Below are positions 1 to 8,818 of a stretch of 64,000 bases of DNA, piece after piece. Source of the DNA: Oscillospiraceae bacterium (GTDB taxonomy: Bacteria > Bacillota > Clostridia > Oscillospirales > Ruminococcaceae); assembly GCA_015067315.1 (NCBI GenBank), contig SVMR01000006.1:1-64000 (forward strand). Direction: 5' to 3'. The position numbers and the translations under genes were made by a program. How positions within the stretch are numbered: the stretch's first letter is position 1; every line of letters starts with the position of its first letter. The notes beneath the pieces are model-generated. The model ran no database searches. It saw only the letters and a program-made list of their open reading frames with translations, and was not told the origin of the DNA.

Positions 1-19
1 TCAGCGAATTCAGCTTAAA

Positions 20-56
20 ACAAAACTGACTCCCCTCGAAAAGAGAAGTCAGTTCA
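20..56 (-). terminator. Probable intrinsic terminator at window edge
   Basis: An 8-bp stem (AACTGACT / AGTCAGTT, positions 24-31 and 47-54), extended inside by a short CTC/GAG pairing, is followed on the minus strand by a T-rich tract (TTGTTTT). It lies downstream of the minus-strand genes that end at 153 and probably ends their transcript. The T tract is interrupted, so this is moderate evidence. Confidence 0.5.
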
Positions 57-152
57 TTGCTTAATTCTCAATATTCACTACCACAGGGGGCCTTTTTTGT
101 GCTGTCCGCACAATTTGGGGCTGTGCAAAAGTTCGGGGCCTTTTTTTATGCT

Positions 153-443
153 TTACCATTTTTCATCAAATGAACGTCCGCAGTTGGTACATTTCGGATA
201 TGAGGCATCCACTTTTTTACAGCACCATTTACATTTAACAAGTTCACCTTCCGGTTTTTTCTCGCCTTTTATAAAATGATATTCGCCGCATTCCGGGCAG
301 ATGTAAATATCACAGTAAAGAGTTCCCGCACCCCATTGACCTGAATCGCTGAAAATTCCGGTATCTTTTCCAAGCTGAATATCGGCACTTTTTATGTAAT
401 CCAAAGTTTTTCCGCATTGAATGCATTTAATCTCTTTATACAA
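153..443 (-). CDS. Small double zinc-ribbon protein
   Basis: A 96-residue soluble protein of unknown function. Four CxxC pairs are visible: C8-C11 and C49-C52 form a first ribbon, and two closely spaced pairs near residues 73-88 (KCKWCCKKV and KCTNCGRSF) form a second. The ends of many bacterial zinc-ribbon proteins look like this, and they usually bind nucleic acid or another protein. The start is a TTG: an AGGAG box lies nine bases upstream of it, while the nearby in-phase ATG is followed at once by a stop. It follows the membrane protein gene by 19 bases, so the two are probably cotranscribed. No specific role can be given. Confidence 0.7.
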   Translation of the reverse strand: MYKEIKCIQCGKTLDYIKSADIQLGKDTGIFSDSGQWGAGTLYCDIYICPECGEYHFIKGEKKPEGELVKCKWCCKKVDASYPKCTNCGRSFDEKW

Positions 444-462
444 ATCTTACATCTCCTTTTAA

Positions 463-1179
463 TTAAATAACAAAGGTTGCAATCATCATCATGATTACTA
501 CGCCCGGAGCGAGCATCCAGCCGAGATGCTGCATTGCGCGGTATAAATCGCTCGGTTCGCCGCCTTCAACGGAAAGTCTGTAGCGAAGTTCCCAAAAAAG
601 ATTCGGATAAATCATATCAAGCGCAATTATTCCGGCAAAAACGACTATAAAGCTGAGCCAGATAACGTCGCCGCGAATTTCGGGTTTTCTTCTTTGGGAA
701 ATTTCATAAAGCCAGCCGTAACCCGGCAAAAGTTCCTCTTCCGAAAGTTCTCCGGCTGTGTAATAATTCATATTCGGGGTTTCGGTAAATGGTTCGCCGT
801 TTTTATTGAAAAGCATATTCGAAAAAAACGAACCTTCAAAAACAAGCTTTTCGTTTTCATAAATTTCCACATCCGGATAATTGCTTTTTGAACTGTCGGA
901 AATTATTTCATAATAACTTTCGGTTTCGTTTACCGAAAAGGCAATACAGGTTTTTGTTCCTTCTTTTCCAATAATCATTTCGTAACGGACGTCGTTTATC
1001 CGGTCTTTTCCCGAATAAACTTCCGTTCCCTCGAAAGGCGCTTTTTGTTTATAAAGAAAAGCATCCCGATACCAAAATCCTGGTTTAAAAAGCAAAAAGA
1101 GATAAACCGCAAAAACAATTACCGAAACAACCGCAAAAATTATGCAGAACTTTTTATGTTCCCGGAAAAATTCGCGCAT
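463..1179 (-). CDS. Membrane protein with DUF6199-like C-terminal end
   Basis: About 238 residues. A membrane segment lies near residues 10-30, then an extracytoplasmic domain of about 130 residues with no recognised motif, then two more hydrophobic helices at the C-terminus. The segment between the last helices (FWELRYRLSVEGGEPSDLYRAMQHLGW) resembles the short Trp/Glu-Pro-Ser motif of DUF6199-type membrane proteins; that match is from memory. The start at the internal ATG is chosen because AAGGGGG precedes it, whereas the longer reading begins without a ribosome site. It sits between a lipoprotein gene and a zinc-ribbon gene in one minus-strand run. The function is unknown. Confidence 0.7.
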   Translation of the reverse strand: MREFFREHKKFCIIFAVVSVIVFAVYLFLLFKPGFWYRDAFLYKQKAPFEGTEVYSGKDRINDVRYEMIIGKEGTKTCIAFSVNETESYYEIISDSSKSNYPDVEIYENEKLVFEGSFFSNMLFNKNGEPFTETPNMNYYTAGELSEEELLPGYGWLYEISQRRKPEIRGDVIWLSFIVVFAGIIALDMIYPNLFWELRYRLSVEGGEPSDLYRAMQHLGWMLAPGVVIMMMIATFVI

Positions 1180-1257
1180 ACCGATACCCCCTTTATAAAT
1201 TGAGTATAGCATACATACCGGCGCTTTGCAACGGACGGAAAATATCCGCCTATAAAG

Positions 1258-2859
1258 TCAGGAAATTGCCTGGGAACCGATGCTGTAATCTTCCCAGGTT
1301 CCCATCTGCGGCCATGCTGCGGTGCAGTCATCGAAGATATATGCGCCGAGGGGGCTGCGCCATTTCATTGCGTCGAATTCGATAGTCCGAAGCCCGAAAT
1401 AGGCGTCCGGCTTTTCGCCTTCCTCCCGGTTTCCGGTGATGCTCAAAAGCACTCCGTTATCCCATTGATAAAGGTCTTTTGAACCTCCGGCGGCGGTTAA
1501 ATAGCCATTTTCTATAAGTTCTTCGTATGTAAAGGTAAGCGCCTGTACACCGTATTTGTTTTCAAAAATCCAGCAGATCGCGGATATTTCGGAAGCTTTA
1601 AGTCCGCCGGGAGCCTCTGAGAGGTCGATGCTGACGTATTCCGCTCCGCCGTTCAGTCCGCTGTCAACTTCCCAAAGATCGTCCAGAACCTTTAAATAAA
1701 GCCCGCAGAGGTCAAAGAGGGTTCCTCCGACCTGGTTCTTTGTTCCGATGCTGAAAGCTTCGATTTTTTCAACTTTTCCGAAACATGCCGGCCAGGTTTC
1801 AAGGATTTCTCCGTTGTGATAAACGTGAACGGTCATTCCGTCCATAAGAGCGGAAGCATCCGCTTTTTTTCCGTCGAGGAATACCGGAATATCTTTTACG
1901 TTAAGGGTCATAACGTCGCCGGAATTTTCGGGCGCAAGAACAAGTTTTCCGGTTTCGGCGCCGTCAACGATTTTCATAAGGCTGAGGTTTTTTGTTTCCT
2001 TTCCCCCAACTGTAAATTCGGCGGAATATTCTTTATCGTCATAATCCCCCGGTCCGCGGAAATCGGAAACGCCTTTGAAAATTTTATAGGTTCCCGGTTC
2101 AAGAACGCCATAGAGCCATTCCCAGTTTACGTTCATTGAAACCGAACCGTCTTTCGGAATCATATACGCTTCGGCTGTCCAGGCGATTTCACCTTCGACG
2201 ATATAGGCAAGTTCGCCGTCGGCGCTTTCAATCCGGTAATAGCTTCCGGTCATAAGTTCGCCGGTCGGGTTTCCGCCGGACTGAGTGAAAATTACGGTCA
2301 GACCGGTTGCGGTCACGTCCGAAACCGAAAGGGTCAGACCCCATTCGTCCGGAGAATCGATTCGGAAGCCGTAATGGCAGCTTCCGCTTTTATATTTAAC
2401 GTAAAGTTCGTAAATATATACTTTTCCGCCTTCCGGAATTTCAAAAAACCCGTCTTCGCATTCGATTTTTTCCGATTTAACGTCGTTTTTTGTTCCCGCT
2501 TCTTCGGGAACATAATCTTTTCCCATATCGTAACAGGTAAGTTCAAAGGAAATCATGCTTTCGTCAAAAATCAGCTTTGCGGTTTTTCCGGTTCCTGCGG
2601 AAAAAGAGGGAATTTCGTTCCATGCAGTCGGATGGCTGGAATCCGCTTCAACGGCTGTCGCGGTTCCGTCGCCGTTTTCATATTGCCAGGAATAGGTTCC
2701 CTTTCCCGCGGTTATCGAAATATCGCCATACTGAACTTTTACATCCGGCGGAGTTTTTGCTTCCGCGCTCGGTTCAAAGCTGATTCCCGGCTGTTCTTCG
2801 TTCGGAACGCAGGAACAAAGCATCAATATCGCAAGAATAATTGAAAGAAATTTTTTCAT
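1258..2859 (-). CDS. Lipoprotein with bacterial Ig-like domain
   Basis: A 533-residue secreted lipoprotein. It has a classic type II signal peptide (MKKFLSIILAILMLCSC, lipid-modified Cys at 17). Around residues 165-285 the pattern TATGLTVIFTQSGG, then GSYYRIES, NVNWEWLYGVLEPGTYKI and a closing AEFTV strand looks like the bacterial Ig-like domain found with M56/BlaR1 proteins in Clostridia. The C-terminal third (DICGLYLKVLDDLW-type segment and EISAICWIFENKYGVQALTFTYEEL) is a second folded unit, unnamed here. A GGAGG site precedes the ATG. It is the most downstream envelope protein of the first BlaI/M56 group, but it has its own upstream region with a CAACAAAA motif. Its ligand is unknown. Confidence 0.8.
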   Translation of the reverse strand: MKKFLSIILAILMLCSCVPNEEQPGISFEPSAEAKTPPDVKVQYGDISITAGKGTYSWQYENGDGTATAVEADSSHPTAWNEIPSFSAGTGKTAKLIFDESMISFELTCYDMGKDYVPEEAGTKNDVKSEKIECEDGFFEIPEGGKVYIYELYVKYKSGSCHYGFRIDSPDEWGLTLSVSDVTATGLTVIFTQSGGNPTGELMTGSYYRIESADGELAYIVEGEIAWTAEAYMIPKDGSVSMNVNWEWLYGVLEPGTYKIFKGVSDFRGPGDYDDKEYSAEFTVGGKETKNLSLMKIVDGAETGKLVLAPENSGDVMTLNVKDIPVFLDGKKADASALMDGMTVHVYHNGEILETWPACFGKVEKIEAFSIGTKNQVGGTLFDLCGLYLKVLDDLWEVDSGLNGGAEYVSIDLSEAPGGLKASEISAICWIFENKYGVQALTFTYEELIENGYLTAAGGSKDLYQWDNGVLLSITGNREEGEKPDAYFGLRTIEFDAMKWRSPLGAYIFDDCTAAWPQMGTWEDYSIGSQAIS

Positions 2860-2904
2860 TTTAAAAACCTCCTTTTTTGGTCTTCACTATAATAGTGCCA
2901 AAAA

Positions 2905-3264
2905 TTACCGGTTTTGTTGCATTGATTTATGCTTTTTTTGCATAGTGAGCAAAAAACTGTCCTCAATAAGCGGAATTATATCCCCGTCGGTCATTGTTCC
3001 GTCAAGAATAACGCTTATCCAATGTTCTTTATTCATATGATAGGCGGGAACCACCGCAGGAAAAACGTTTTTCCAAAAATCTCCGGTCATCGGTTCCGCT
3101 TTAAGATTAATCCATATTTTTCCGAAGCGTTCATAGATTGCGGCAAACATTTTGTTGTTGCTTTTGTGGCGCATAATGGTCCAGTTGACGTCTTTAAAAG
3201 GATAATCCTCAAAAGAATCCTCGAACCGAAGGCAGGCTTCGATTGCTTCTTCCCTGGTAATCAT
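2905..3264 (-). CDS. MmcQ/YjbR family DNA-binding-like protein
   Basis: A 119-residue cytosolic protein of the MmcQ/YjbR (CyaY-like fold) family. Typical features are the N-terminal TREEAIEACLRF helix, the WTIMRHKSNNKMFAAIYERFGKIWINLKAEP core and the AYHMNKEHWISVILDG segment. Members are small single-domain proteins often annotated as DNA-binding, but a precise role is not settled. The start is fixed by GGAGGTGATTAT directly before the ATG; a longer in-frame reading has no ribosome site. It lies between the DUF6273-bearing M56 protease gene and a lipoprotein gene but shows no functional tie to either. Confidence 0.85.
   Translation of the reverse strand: MITREEAIEACLRFEDSFEDYPFKDVNWTIMRHKSNNKMFAAIYERFGKIWINLKAEPMTGDFWKNVFPAVVPAYHMNKEHWISVILDGTMTDGDIIPLIEDSFLLTMQKKHKSMQQNR
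2911..2921 (-). promoter_or_regulatory. TGCAACAAAAC motif upstream of lipoprotein gene
   Basis: On the minus strand TGCAACAAAAC is followed by CGG and a T-rich stretch, then an A/T-rich possible -10 (TATTAT). The same motif lies upstream of minus-strand genes starting at 20525, 55472 and 59266. No TTGACA-like -35 is present here, so the motif may be the -35 of an alternative sigma factor or an activator site. This is inference. Confidence 0.35.
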
Positions 3265-3312
3265 ATAATCACCTCCGGTTATAATATATACCGCCACCGA
3301 TTATTTTTCAAC

Positions 3313-3347
3313 AAAAAAAGGAGCTGTTCCGCGAACAGCCCCCTTTT
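3313..3347 (-). terminator. Intrinsic terminator after first M56 gene
   Basis: A ten-base stem (GGGGCTGTTC with GAACAGCTCC, one mismatch; loop GCG) followed on the minus strand by a run of T. It starts three bases past the stop of the 3350-7714 gene and separates it from the MmcQ-like gene. Confidence 0.8.
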
Positions 3348-3349
3348 TG

Positions 3350-6300
3350 TTATTGAATTTTTGAAATATCTACCCAGATTGCGGGGCGAACGGCGCAAAT
3401 CGTTTCGACCGTAAGTCCGTCGTTTGCGGCACCGCCGAAAAAATTCTCGTTGCAGTAAAAGATTGATGCCATATCCTGGCCAAGACCGGGCGAACGAAGC
3501 CACCACCACCAGCAGGGACCTTCCTCGACCCGGAAGGTATAATACCAGATTTCCTTGCTCCGGGCATATCCTGTCATTCCGGTTTTTTCTTCGGCTTCCG
3601 CCGGGAAATATTCGTTCGCTTCGTCATAGCTTAAAAGGAAAACCTTATCGGTTGTGGCGTTTCCTCCTTTTGCGCCGCCGAATCTTGTGTTTTTCGGATT
3701 ATCAAGTTTTGTGCTTGCTATTGCGGAAAATTCCTCCGCGGAAAAAGCTTTTTCCGCAAATTCGCCGTTGAGCCATGCGCGGATTGTGGAATTTTCCCAT
3801 GTTACGTCTTCCCTTTCCGTGTTATAAGGCATTGCGTCAAGGCATTTTTCGCTTATCAGAAGAATTTTTCCGTCCTTTTTATCAAGAACTTTCCATTTTG
3901 ATGAACCGTGGTAGCTTCCGAAAGTTACGGTATCGCCGATTTTTGCGTTTTTAAGTCCGGTTTTCTTTTCGGAATCATATTCCCGGAGAACCTCCGCGGC
4001 TTTTGAACCTTTAAGCATCTTAAAAGTTTCGGAAGAAAAAACGTCCCTTTCTTCCGTTCCGTCGGAAAGGCGTTTTCCGAAAATTATATTCACATCATAA
4101 TATTCGTAAAAATCATATTCCGCTTCGGTAAAAATTTTTCCGTCGGTTGCAACAACTCCGTATTTTTCGTTTTCACCAATTGCGGCATAAACTCCGCCGG
4201 TTTGAATATTGCTTTCGCCGAGTTCGCCTGTGCGGACATTCATTCCTCCGGAAAGAAGCGCTATTTTATACGAAACCCAAACTCCGTCGGAACCTGTTAT
4301 ATCCGGAACGGCGCAGTCCCCGTTAAGACCGCCGTATTTTCTTTGAAGAGGAATTCCGGTATCATAGGTTCCAAGTTCGTTTTTGTTTTCCGCAAGAACG
4401 GTGAGTTTATAGGTTGCGGTTTTGTCGCTGGGCTGCGCCGCAGTTCCCTCAACAAAATTCTCCGGACGGTCGATCCAGAAGATAAGGGTGCGTCCCTGCT
4501 CCGTTTCAACGTTAAGAATCGGGTTGTAATCCGGATTCCGGAGCTGATTTTTCGGGATGCTCCAATCCGTTCCGAAGCTTTCGGGAAGTCCGTAGGAAGC
4601 TGCGGAAGCATTTGCGGAATTTGTTTTCGCTTCCCTGTTCGGGTCGGTCAAAAGATAGAGCGTTCCGCCGTTTTTTATAAATTCCTTAAGAACGGAAACG
4701 TCAGCCGCCGTTGTGAGATTATCCAGATCTTCGTCGGTGGGTTCCATAAAAGTTGTGACATAGGGGTTTCCTCCGCTTGCAACGGTAAGAAAAATCACTT
4801 CGAGATTCGGGAGCCTTTTTATAAAACTCAAATCCGAAATATCTTCGTCGCTTATCTGAAGGGTATTTATCGGACAGCCGTTTATTGCGGAAAGTTCATC
4901 TTCGCCAACGTTCGAAAGAGTAAGCTTCGGGAAATTCACTTCATTAAGAACGGAAAGATCGCATCCGCTTGCTCCCACGGTAATATTTTCAAGGTTTGAA
5001 AAATTTTTAAGGGGCGCAAAATCCGCCTGACCGAGGATTTCGATATTACGGATGCTTTCGCAATCCGCAAAAAGCGAAAGATCGGTCTGTCCGTAAACGG
5101 AAACGGATTCGAGATTTTCCGGCAAAATAAGTTCTTCGGCTTTTCCAAGAAGGGTGAACTGTTCAAGATTTTTAAGCGCGGAAATATCAAGATTTTTTAC
5201 GCTTTCGGTAATTTCAATATAAAGATTCTTTACGTTTTTAAATTCCGGAACAAAAAGTTTCTCTCCGCTGTTAAGATATATTTCAAGTTTTTCTGCTTCG
5301 TCCGGGTTTTCAACGGTATCGAGATTGGAAAGATCCGCAATTCCGGAATATTTTGCGGTAAGAACTCCGTCAGAAAATGCAATTCCCGTTCCGGGGATTT
5401 TCAAATTTTCCCCGGCTTCATTTTCGGAAATAAGGCTTATAATTCCGCCGCCGAATTCTTTGTTTTGCTTAAAATAAAAATCGTCCGAAACAAGGGTTGC
5501 ACCATAAATTACGTTAAGGTTTTCCCTTTCGATTTCTTCGATTACGATTTTTCCCAAAAGGGGTTCGGAATTTTCTCCGTCAATATAAACCGCAAAATTT
5601 ATTTCGGCTTTTTCAACTCCGCCGATTCCTTCGCCGGAATAGGGAAGCCATTGGATCATGCTGCTTTCGGTTATATCAACTTTATAATCGCTTGCAAAAC
5701 CGGGTTTATCAACGTCAACAAGATTTCCGTCCCCGGTTCCTGCGGAAACTTTCGAAAAATCAAAATCCAGTTCAAATTCAAACCAAGGACTCCTCGAACT
5801 CATTGCCGGGGCATATTCCCAATAGACTTTTTCCCCTTTTATTTCTCCCAAAGTCTTCGGAACGATTCTGTAAATGCTCCAGACCATATATTCTTCCGAA
5901 GCGGGTTTTATCGGGTCTATATCAACAAGCCAGAGTTCCCCGTCCATCGAAGCGATGAATTTTCCTTCCTTAATGGGCTGGTAATATCTGCTTTGATACC
6001 GGGAAATATCCGGGAAATCAAGTCCGACTACAAAAAGTTCCTTCCATTCCTCTTCGGAATAGGGGAAATCCTGCCACTTCCATTCGGAAACCTCTATTGT
6101 ATCGATTTTTGCGTTGGTTTCGGTTTCCTGAATAACAAAAGTGCCGTCGGTTATGCGGTATCTTTCATCCGGGATTCCGAAGAAGGAACTCAAGGGATTC
6201 AAATAAATCTGCTCCGTAGGAATATATTCCGTTTTTTCAAGTTCGGAAGGATATTCGAAGGCGAGTTTTCCGTCTTTAAGAACAAATTCCGCCGCAAGAA

Positions 6301-7714
6301 CAAAGGATTCCGCATCGGGATTTTCGGAAATTCCCATGTATTCAAAAGTACGGAGAATCCTGTATTTTCCGTCCGGAAGTTTTCCGTAGGATTCTTTTAT
6401 ATCGTTTGTGAACGGAGAAGTTCCCGCTTCCGGAGTTACTTTCAGCGTTACTCCGGCCATTCTCATATCGGAAGTTTCCTCATCAAGAACCGGAAGTTCG
6501 TACCATTTTCCGTCCTGTTCAAAATGGAGCTTGTAACCAACGCTGTAAACGACGTTTTTTTGCGTTCCGTTAAAAACTTCCGTTGTAATCTCTTTTTCCG
6601 ATGCGGCGGTTACTTTCATGCTTATGGTTTTGCCCGTATCGGAATAATCCGAGAAAATCATATTCGAATAATCTTCCAAAACAGGATTTTCGGTTGTTTT
6701 CGGGTTATAATTAACCGCGCCGGTAAAGGTGCAGCCGACGGCAAAAAGCGCGATCACCGCAACAAAAACCGCGGTTATCCAAAGCATCTTCGGCTTTTTT
6801 GCAATCAGAAGAATGCGTTCCTTAATGCTGCTTTTGCTTCCGGTCATGGTTGTTGCGGCGGAAAGAATTCCAACCGCAGGTTTTTCGCAGGTAAGGTTTA
6901 TAAGGGTTCTTCCGTATTCAATGCGTTCTTCCTCGCCGATTCTTTTTATCGTATCTTCGTCGCAGGCAAGTTCGGAATCTCTCATTGAAAGAAAAGCCGC
7001 AAGCCATACAAAAGGATTGTACCAATGGAGTGCAAGGCAGAAGCATCTGAGCACCGACCAGATATGGTCGCCGTGGAGATAATGGGTCGTTTCGTGCTCA
7101 ATTACGTGGCGCATTGTTTTTTCGTCGTTCAAAACCTCTTTTTTGACGTAAATCGCCGGTTTTATCATTCCGAAGAGGCAGGGAGTTTTAATTTCGGAAC
7201 TTTCGTAAACCGGAAGCCAGGTTTTTGTTCCTCTTATAAATTCCCGGCTTTCCTTGAGTTTTTTTCCGAAACGGAAATTTGAAACAGCGAAAACCGTTCC
7301 GAAAAGGAATATTCCGCCTATCCAGACGGGAATAAGGATATCCTTTGCGCTTATAACGCGGATTTCCGGTTCGGTTACATAACCGTTATCGTCAAGGGTT
7401 ATATCCGTATCCGGCGCGATTTGTTCAACGTAATCGTCAAGGATATAAATATCGTCATCCGGAACGGCAGGGTTTATTGTTCCGGGGGCATAGGGTTCGT
7501 AATAAACCGGAACTTCCTCTGTTTTTTCCCTCTCATTCATAAGGTTGAGCACGGAAGCGGGGCTTTCGAAAAGAGAAAAAGGCAAAAGAAGGCGGATGAG
7601 CACCAATCCCCAAAGGGCATATTGCAGTTTTAGGCTTATTTTTCCGCGCAGAATAAATCTGAGCACCGCAATTATCGCGATGAGCACGGAAGAAGTAATT
7701 ATCCATTGATTCAT
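3350..7714 (-). CDS. M56 (BlaR1-like) protease with LRR-like and DUF6273 ectodomain
   Basis: A 1454-residue sensor protease. The N-terminal 330 residues are a BlaR1/MecR1-type M56 unit: helices at about 4-22 and 33-50, a long extracellular loop, a helix at 125-145, the zinc motif HETTH at 207-211 with downstream acidic residues (SELACDED, 248-254), HWYNPFVW, and a last helix at 310-328. BlaR1 normally ends in a penicillin-binding domain of about 250 residues; here more than 1100 extracellular residues follow. They include irregular leucine-rich-repeat-like segments (about 790-1010) and a C-terminal DUF6273 domain (about 1265-1454; WKVLDKKDGKILLIS, WLRSPG, CAVRPAIWVDI). Its start overlaps the upstream blaI stop by four bases, so the pair is translationally coupled. 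By family analogy it cleaves or inactivates BlaI on sensing an outside signal. The signal is unknown. Confidence 0.88.
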   Translation of the reverse strand: MNQWIITSSVLIAIIAVLRFILRGKISLKLQYALWGLVLIRLLLPFSLFESPASVLNLMNEREKTEEVPVYYEPYAPGTINPAVPDDDIYILDDYVEQIAPDTDITLDDNGYVTEPEIRVISAKDILIPVWIGGIFLFGTVFAVSNFRFGKKLKESREFIRGTKTWLPVYESSEIKTPCLFGMIKPAIYVKKEVLNDEKTMRHVIEHETTHYLHGDHIWSVLRCFCLALHWYNPFVWLAAFLSMRDSELACDEDTIKRIGEEERIEYGRTLINLTCEKPAVGILSAATTMTGSKSSIKERILLIAKKPKMLWITAVFVAVIALFAVGCTFTGAVNYNPKTTENPVLEDYSNMIFSDYSDTGKTISMKVTAASEKEITTEVFNGTQKNVVYSVGYKLHFEQDGKWYELPVLDEETSDMRMAGVTLKVTPEAGTSPFTNDIKESYGKLPDGKYRILRTFEYMGISENPDAESFVLAAEFVLKDGKLAFEYPSELEKTEYIPTEQIYLNPLSSFFGIPDERYRITDGTFVIQETETNAKIDTIEVSEWKWQDFPYSEEEWKELFVVGLDFPDISRYQSRYYQPIKEGKFIASMDGELWLVDIDPIKPASEEYMVWSIYRIVPKTLGEIKGEKVYWEYAPAMSSRSPWFEFELDFDFSKVSAGTGDGNLVDVDKPGFASDYKVDITESSMIQWLPYSGEGIGGVEKAEINFAVYIDGENSEPLLGKIVIEEIERENLNVIYGATLVSDDFYFKQNKEFGGGIISLISENEAGENLKIPGTGIAFSDGVLTAKYSGIADLSNLDTVENPDEAEKLEIYLNSGEKLFVPEFKNVKNLYIEITESVKNLDISALKNLEQFTLLGKAEELILPENLESVSVYGQTDLSLFADCESIRNIEILGQADFAPLKNFSNLENITVGASGCDLSVLNEVNFPKLTLSNVGEDELSAINGCPINTLQISDEDISDLSFIKRLPNLEVIFLTVASGGNPYVTTFMEPTDEDLDNLTTAADVSVLKEFIKNGGTLYLLTDPNREAKTNSANASAASYGLPESFGTDWSIPKNQLRNPDYNPILNVETEQGRTLIFWIDRPENFVEGTAAQPSDKTATYKLTVLAENKNELGTYDTGIPLQRKYGGLNGDCAVPDITGSDGVWVSYKIALLSGGMNVRTGELGESNIQTGGVYAAIGENEKYGVVATDGKIFTEAEYDFYEYYDVNIIFGKRLSDGTEERDVFSSETFKMLKGSKAAEVLREYDSEKKTGLKNAKIGDTVTFGSYHGSSKWKVLDKKDGKILLISEKCLDAMPYNTEREDVTWENSTIRAWLNGEFAEKAFSAEEFSAIASTKLDNPKNTRFGGAKGGNATTDKVFLLSYDEANEYFPAEAEEKTGMTGYARSKEIWYYTFRVEEGPCWWWWLRSPGLGQDMASIFYCNENFFGGAANDGLTVETICAVRPAIWVDISKIQ

Positions 7715-8097
7715 TTTTGCGCCTCCTCTGCTTTTTGTAAAATTGAATAGAGTTCGTTTATTTCCTCCTTCGAAAGTTTTTCTTTTTCCGTAAACGCGCT
7801 TACAAGCATCGAAAGGCTTCCGTTATAGATTCTTTCAAGGAAGTTTTCCGTTTCTTTTCTTGCGGCGGCTTCCCTTTCAACAAGAGGATAATACATATTC
7901 ATTTCGCCGCTTTCATCAAGACGGATAAGATTTTTTTCAGTCATTCTGCGGAGCATTGTGAGAGTTGTGCTTCTGCTCCAGCCGACGCGGTTCTTAAGAT
8001 ATTCCGTCGCTTCCCTTCCGGTTCTCGGCGAGGATTCCCAAAGACATTCGAGAACATACCATTCGCTTTCGGTAAAGTTTATATTTTTATCATCCAT
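7711..8097 (-). CDS. BlaI/MecI family transcriptional repressor (module 1)
   Basis: A 128-residue repressor: a winged helix over the first 75 residues (FTESEWYVLECLWESSPRTGREATEYL, then WSRSTTLTMLRRMTEKNLI and a wing ending in MYYPLV) and a C-terminal dimerisation region with helices ending in INELYSILQKAEE. In the BlaI/MecI/CopY family the dimer binds inverted repeats and is inactivated by the partner M56 protease. GGAGGGCGG lies before the ATG. The upstream region has a TTGACA-N17-TATACT promoter with two dyads, one over the -35 and one just downstream of the -10, consistent with autorepression. Confidence 0.92.
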   Translation of the reverse strand: MDDKNINFTESEWYVLECLWESSPRTGREATEYLKNRVGWSRSTTLTMLRRMTEKNLIRLDESGEMNMYYPLVEREAAARKETENFLERIYNGSLSMLVSAFTEKEKLSKEEINELYSILQKAEEAQK

Positions 8098-8118
8098 AAG
8101 ATGCCGCCCTCCAATTTT

Positions 8119-8133
8119 GTTTACTTTGTAAAC
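8119..8133. promoter_or_regulatory. BlaI-1 operator, proximal dyad
   Basis: GTTTAC-TTT-GTAAAC, a perfect six-base dyad with a three-base centre, directly downstream of the -10 box at 8136-8141. It overlaps the expected transcription start of the blaI-M56 module and is the best candidate for the module 1 repressor site. Confidence 0.75.
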
Positions 8134-8135
8134 AC

Positions 8136-8164
8136 AGTATAGCGCTTTATGTTTACATTGTCAA
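8136..8164 (-). promoter_or_regulatory. Promoter of blaI-1/M56 operon
   Basis: TTGACA (8159-8164), 17-base spacer, TATACT (8136-8141) on the minus strand, 39 bases before the blaI start. It is a near-consensus vegetative promoter bracketed by two operator dyads. Confidence 0.85.
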
Positions 8165-8167
8165 CAT
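8149..8167. promoter_or_regulatory. BlaI-1 operator, distal dyad over -35
   Basis: ATGTTTACATTGTCAACAT is a 19-base dyad with one mismatched pair. It covers the whole -35 box and shares the TTTAC half-site with the proximal dyad, so binding here would block RNA polymerase. Confidence 0.7.
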
Positions 8168-8186
8168 AATATGCTTAAATTGCATA

Positions 8187-8222
8187 AAAAAAGCCTTCCG
8201 GAATTTTCCGGAAGGCTTTTTT
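8187..8222 (-). terminator. Intrinsic terminator ending module 2 lipoprotein run
   Basis: A perfect 11-bp stem (GCCTTCCGGAA / TTCCGGAAGGC, 8193-8203 and 8206-8216) flanked by A and T runs. It directly follows the stop of the 198-residue lipoprotein gene and lies just upstream of the next blaI promoter, isolating modules 1 and 2. Confidence 0.9.
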
Positions 8223-8818
8223 CAGCCGAAAATCTCTTTTTTTATTAAATCCGTTCCATTTTTGAAGTTTTTGAAGACCTCTTCGGAAACAGTTGCGGAA
8301 AAGCAGGATTCTTCCTTGATCCAGATAATTTTAAAAGCATCCTGTTCCCCGGTTTCAACGGAATATACCGGCGAAACATAAGTTCCCGGTCTTTCGGTAA
8401 TTTCGGAATAACTGAAATTGAGAGAATTTTCAAGGAATTTTTCCGCATCGGTTACCATAAAAGGCCATTCAAGATTAAAAATCTCCGCCGGATTTTCCGG
8501 ATTTTCGTAAAAATATGTAATATAGCTTCCGTGGATTTTTATCATTTTGAGTTCATATTTTTCCGGAAGATTTTGCGGAACAAAAAGGCGGATTTTTCCG
8601 TTTTCATCAGTAACAAATTCGGAAAAACCGGAATTTCCTGCTAAAAACTCCTCAAGTTCCTCAAAAGAGCCGAAAATATTTTCTTCGCTTAAAGATTCCG
8701 CCGTTTCGCTTTTTCCGGTTTCGATTTTTGAAATTTCAATATCGTTTTTCGACGGATTTTCCGTTCCCGAACATCCCGCAAGGCAGAAAATCAGCAGGAT
8801 GCAAAGCAGTTTTTTCAT
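8222..8818 (-). CDS. Lipoprotein of unknown function
   Basis: A 198-residue protein with a clear lipoprotein signal (MKKLLCILLIFCLAGCSG, Cys at 16), a low-complexity Ser/Glu linker, then a compact domain of about 140 residues (FVTDENGKIRLFVPQNLPEKYELKMIKIHGSYITYFYE onwards) that I do not recognise. The style, a beta-rich domain containing ITYFYENPENPAEIFNLEW, resembles DUF4367-like outer domains seen in anti-sigma and M56-linked proteins, but that is a weak resemblance. It is the last gene of the run; its ATG overlaps the stop of the XRE gene by four bases, so it is translationally coupled to that regulator. Confidence 0.75.
   Translation of the reverse strand: MKKLLCILLIFCLAGCSGTENPSKNDIEISKIETGKSETAESLSEENIFGSFEELEEFLAGNSGFSEFVTDENGKIRLFVPQNLPEKYELKMIKIHGSYITYFYENPENPAEIFNLEWPFMVTDAEKFLENSLNFSYSEITERPGTYVSPVYSVETGEQDAFKIIWIKEESCFSATVSEEVFKNFKNGTDLIKKEIFG

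Noticed and set aside
84-152. Short repeat GGGGCCTTTTTT near the left window edge
   Set aside because: Two imperfect copies about 50 bases apart with no further units; no feature can be supported.
5465-6988. A 507-codon open frame on the plus strand inside the first M56 gene
   Set aside because: It is antisense to a well-supported gene, has no ribosome site, and its product is a Phe/Lys/Arg-rich string produced by the codon bias of the real gene.
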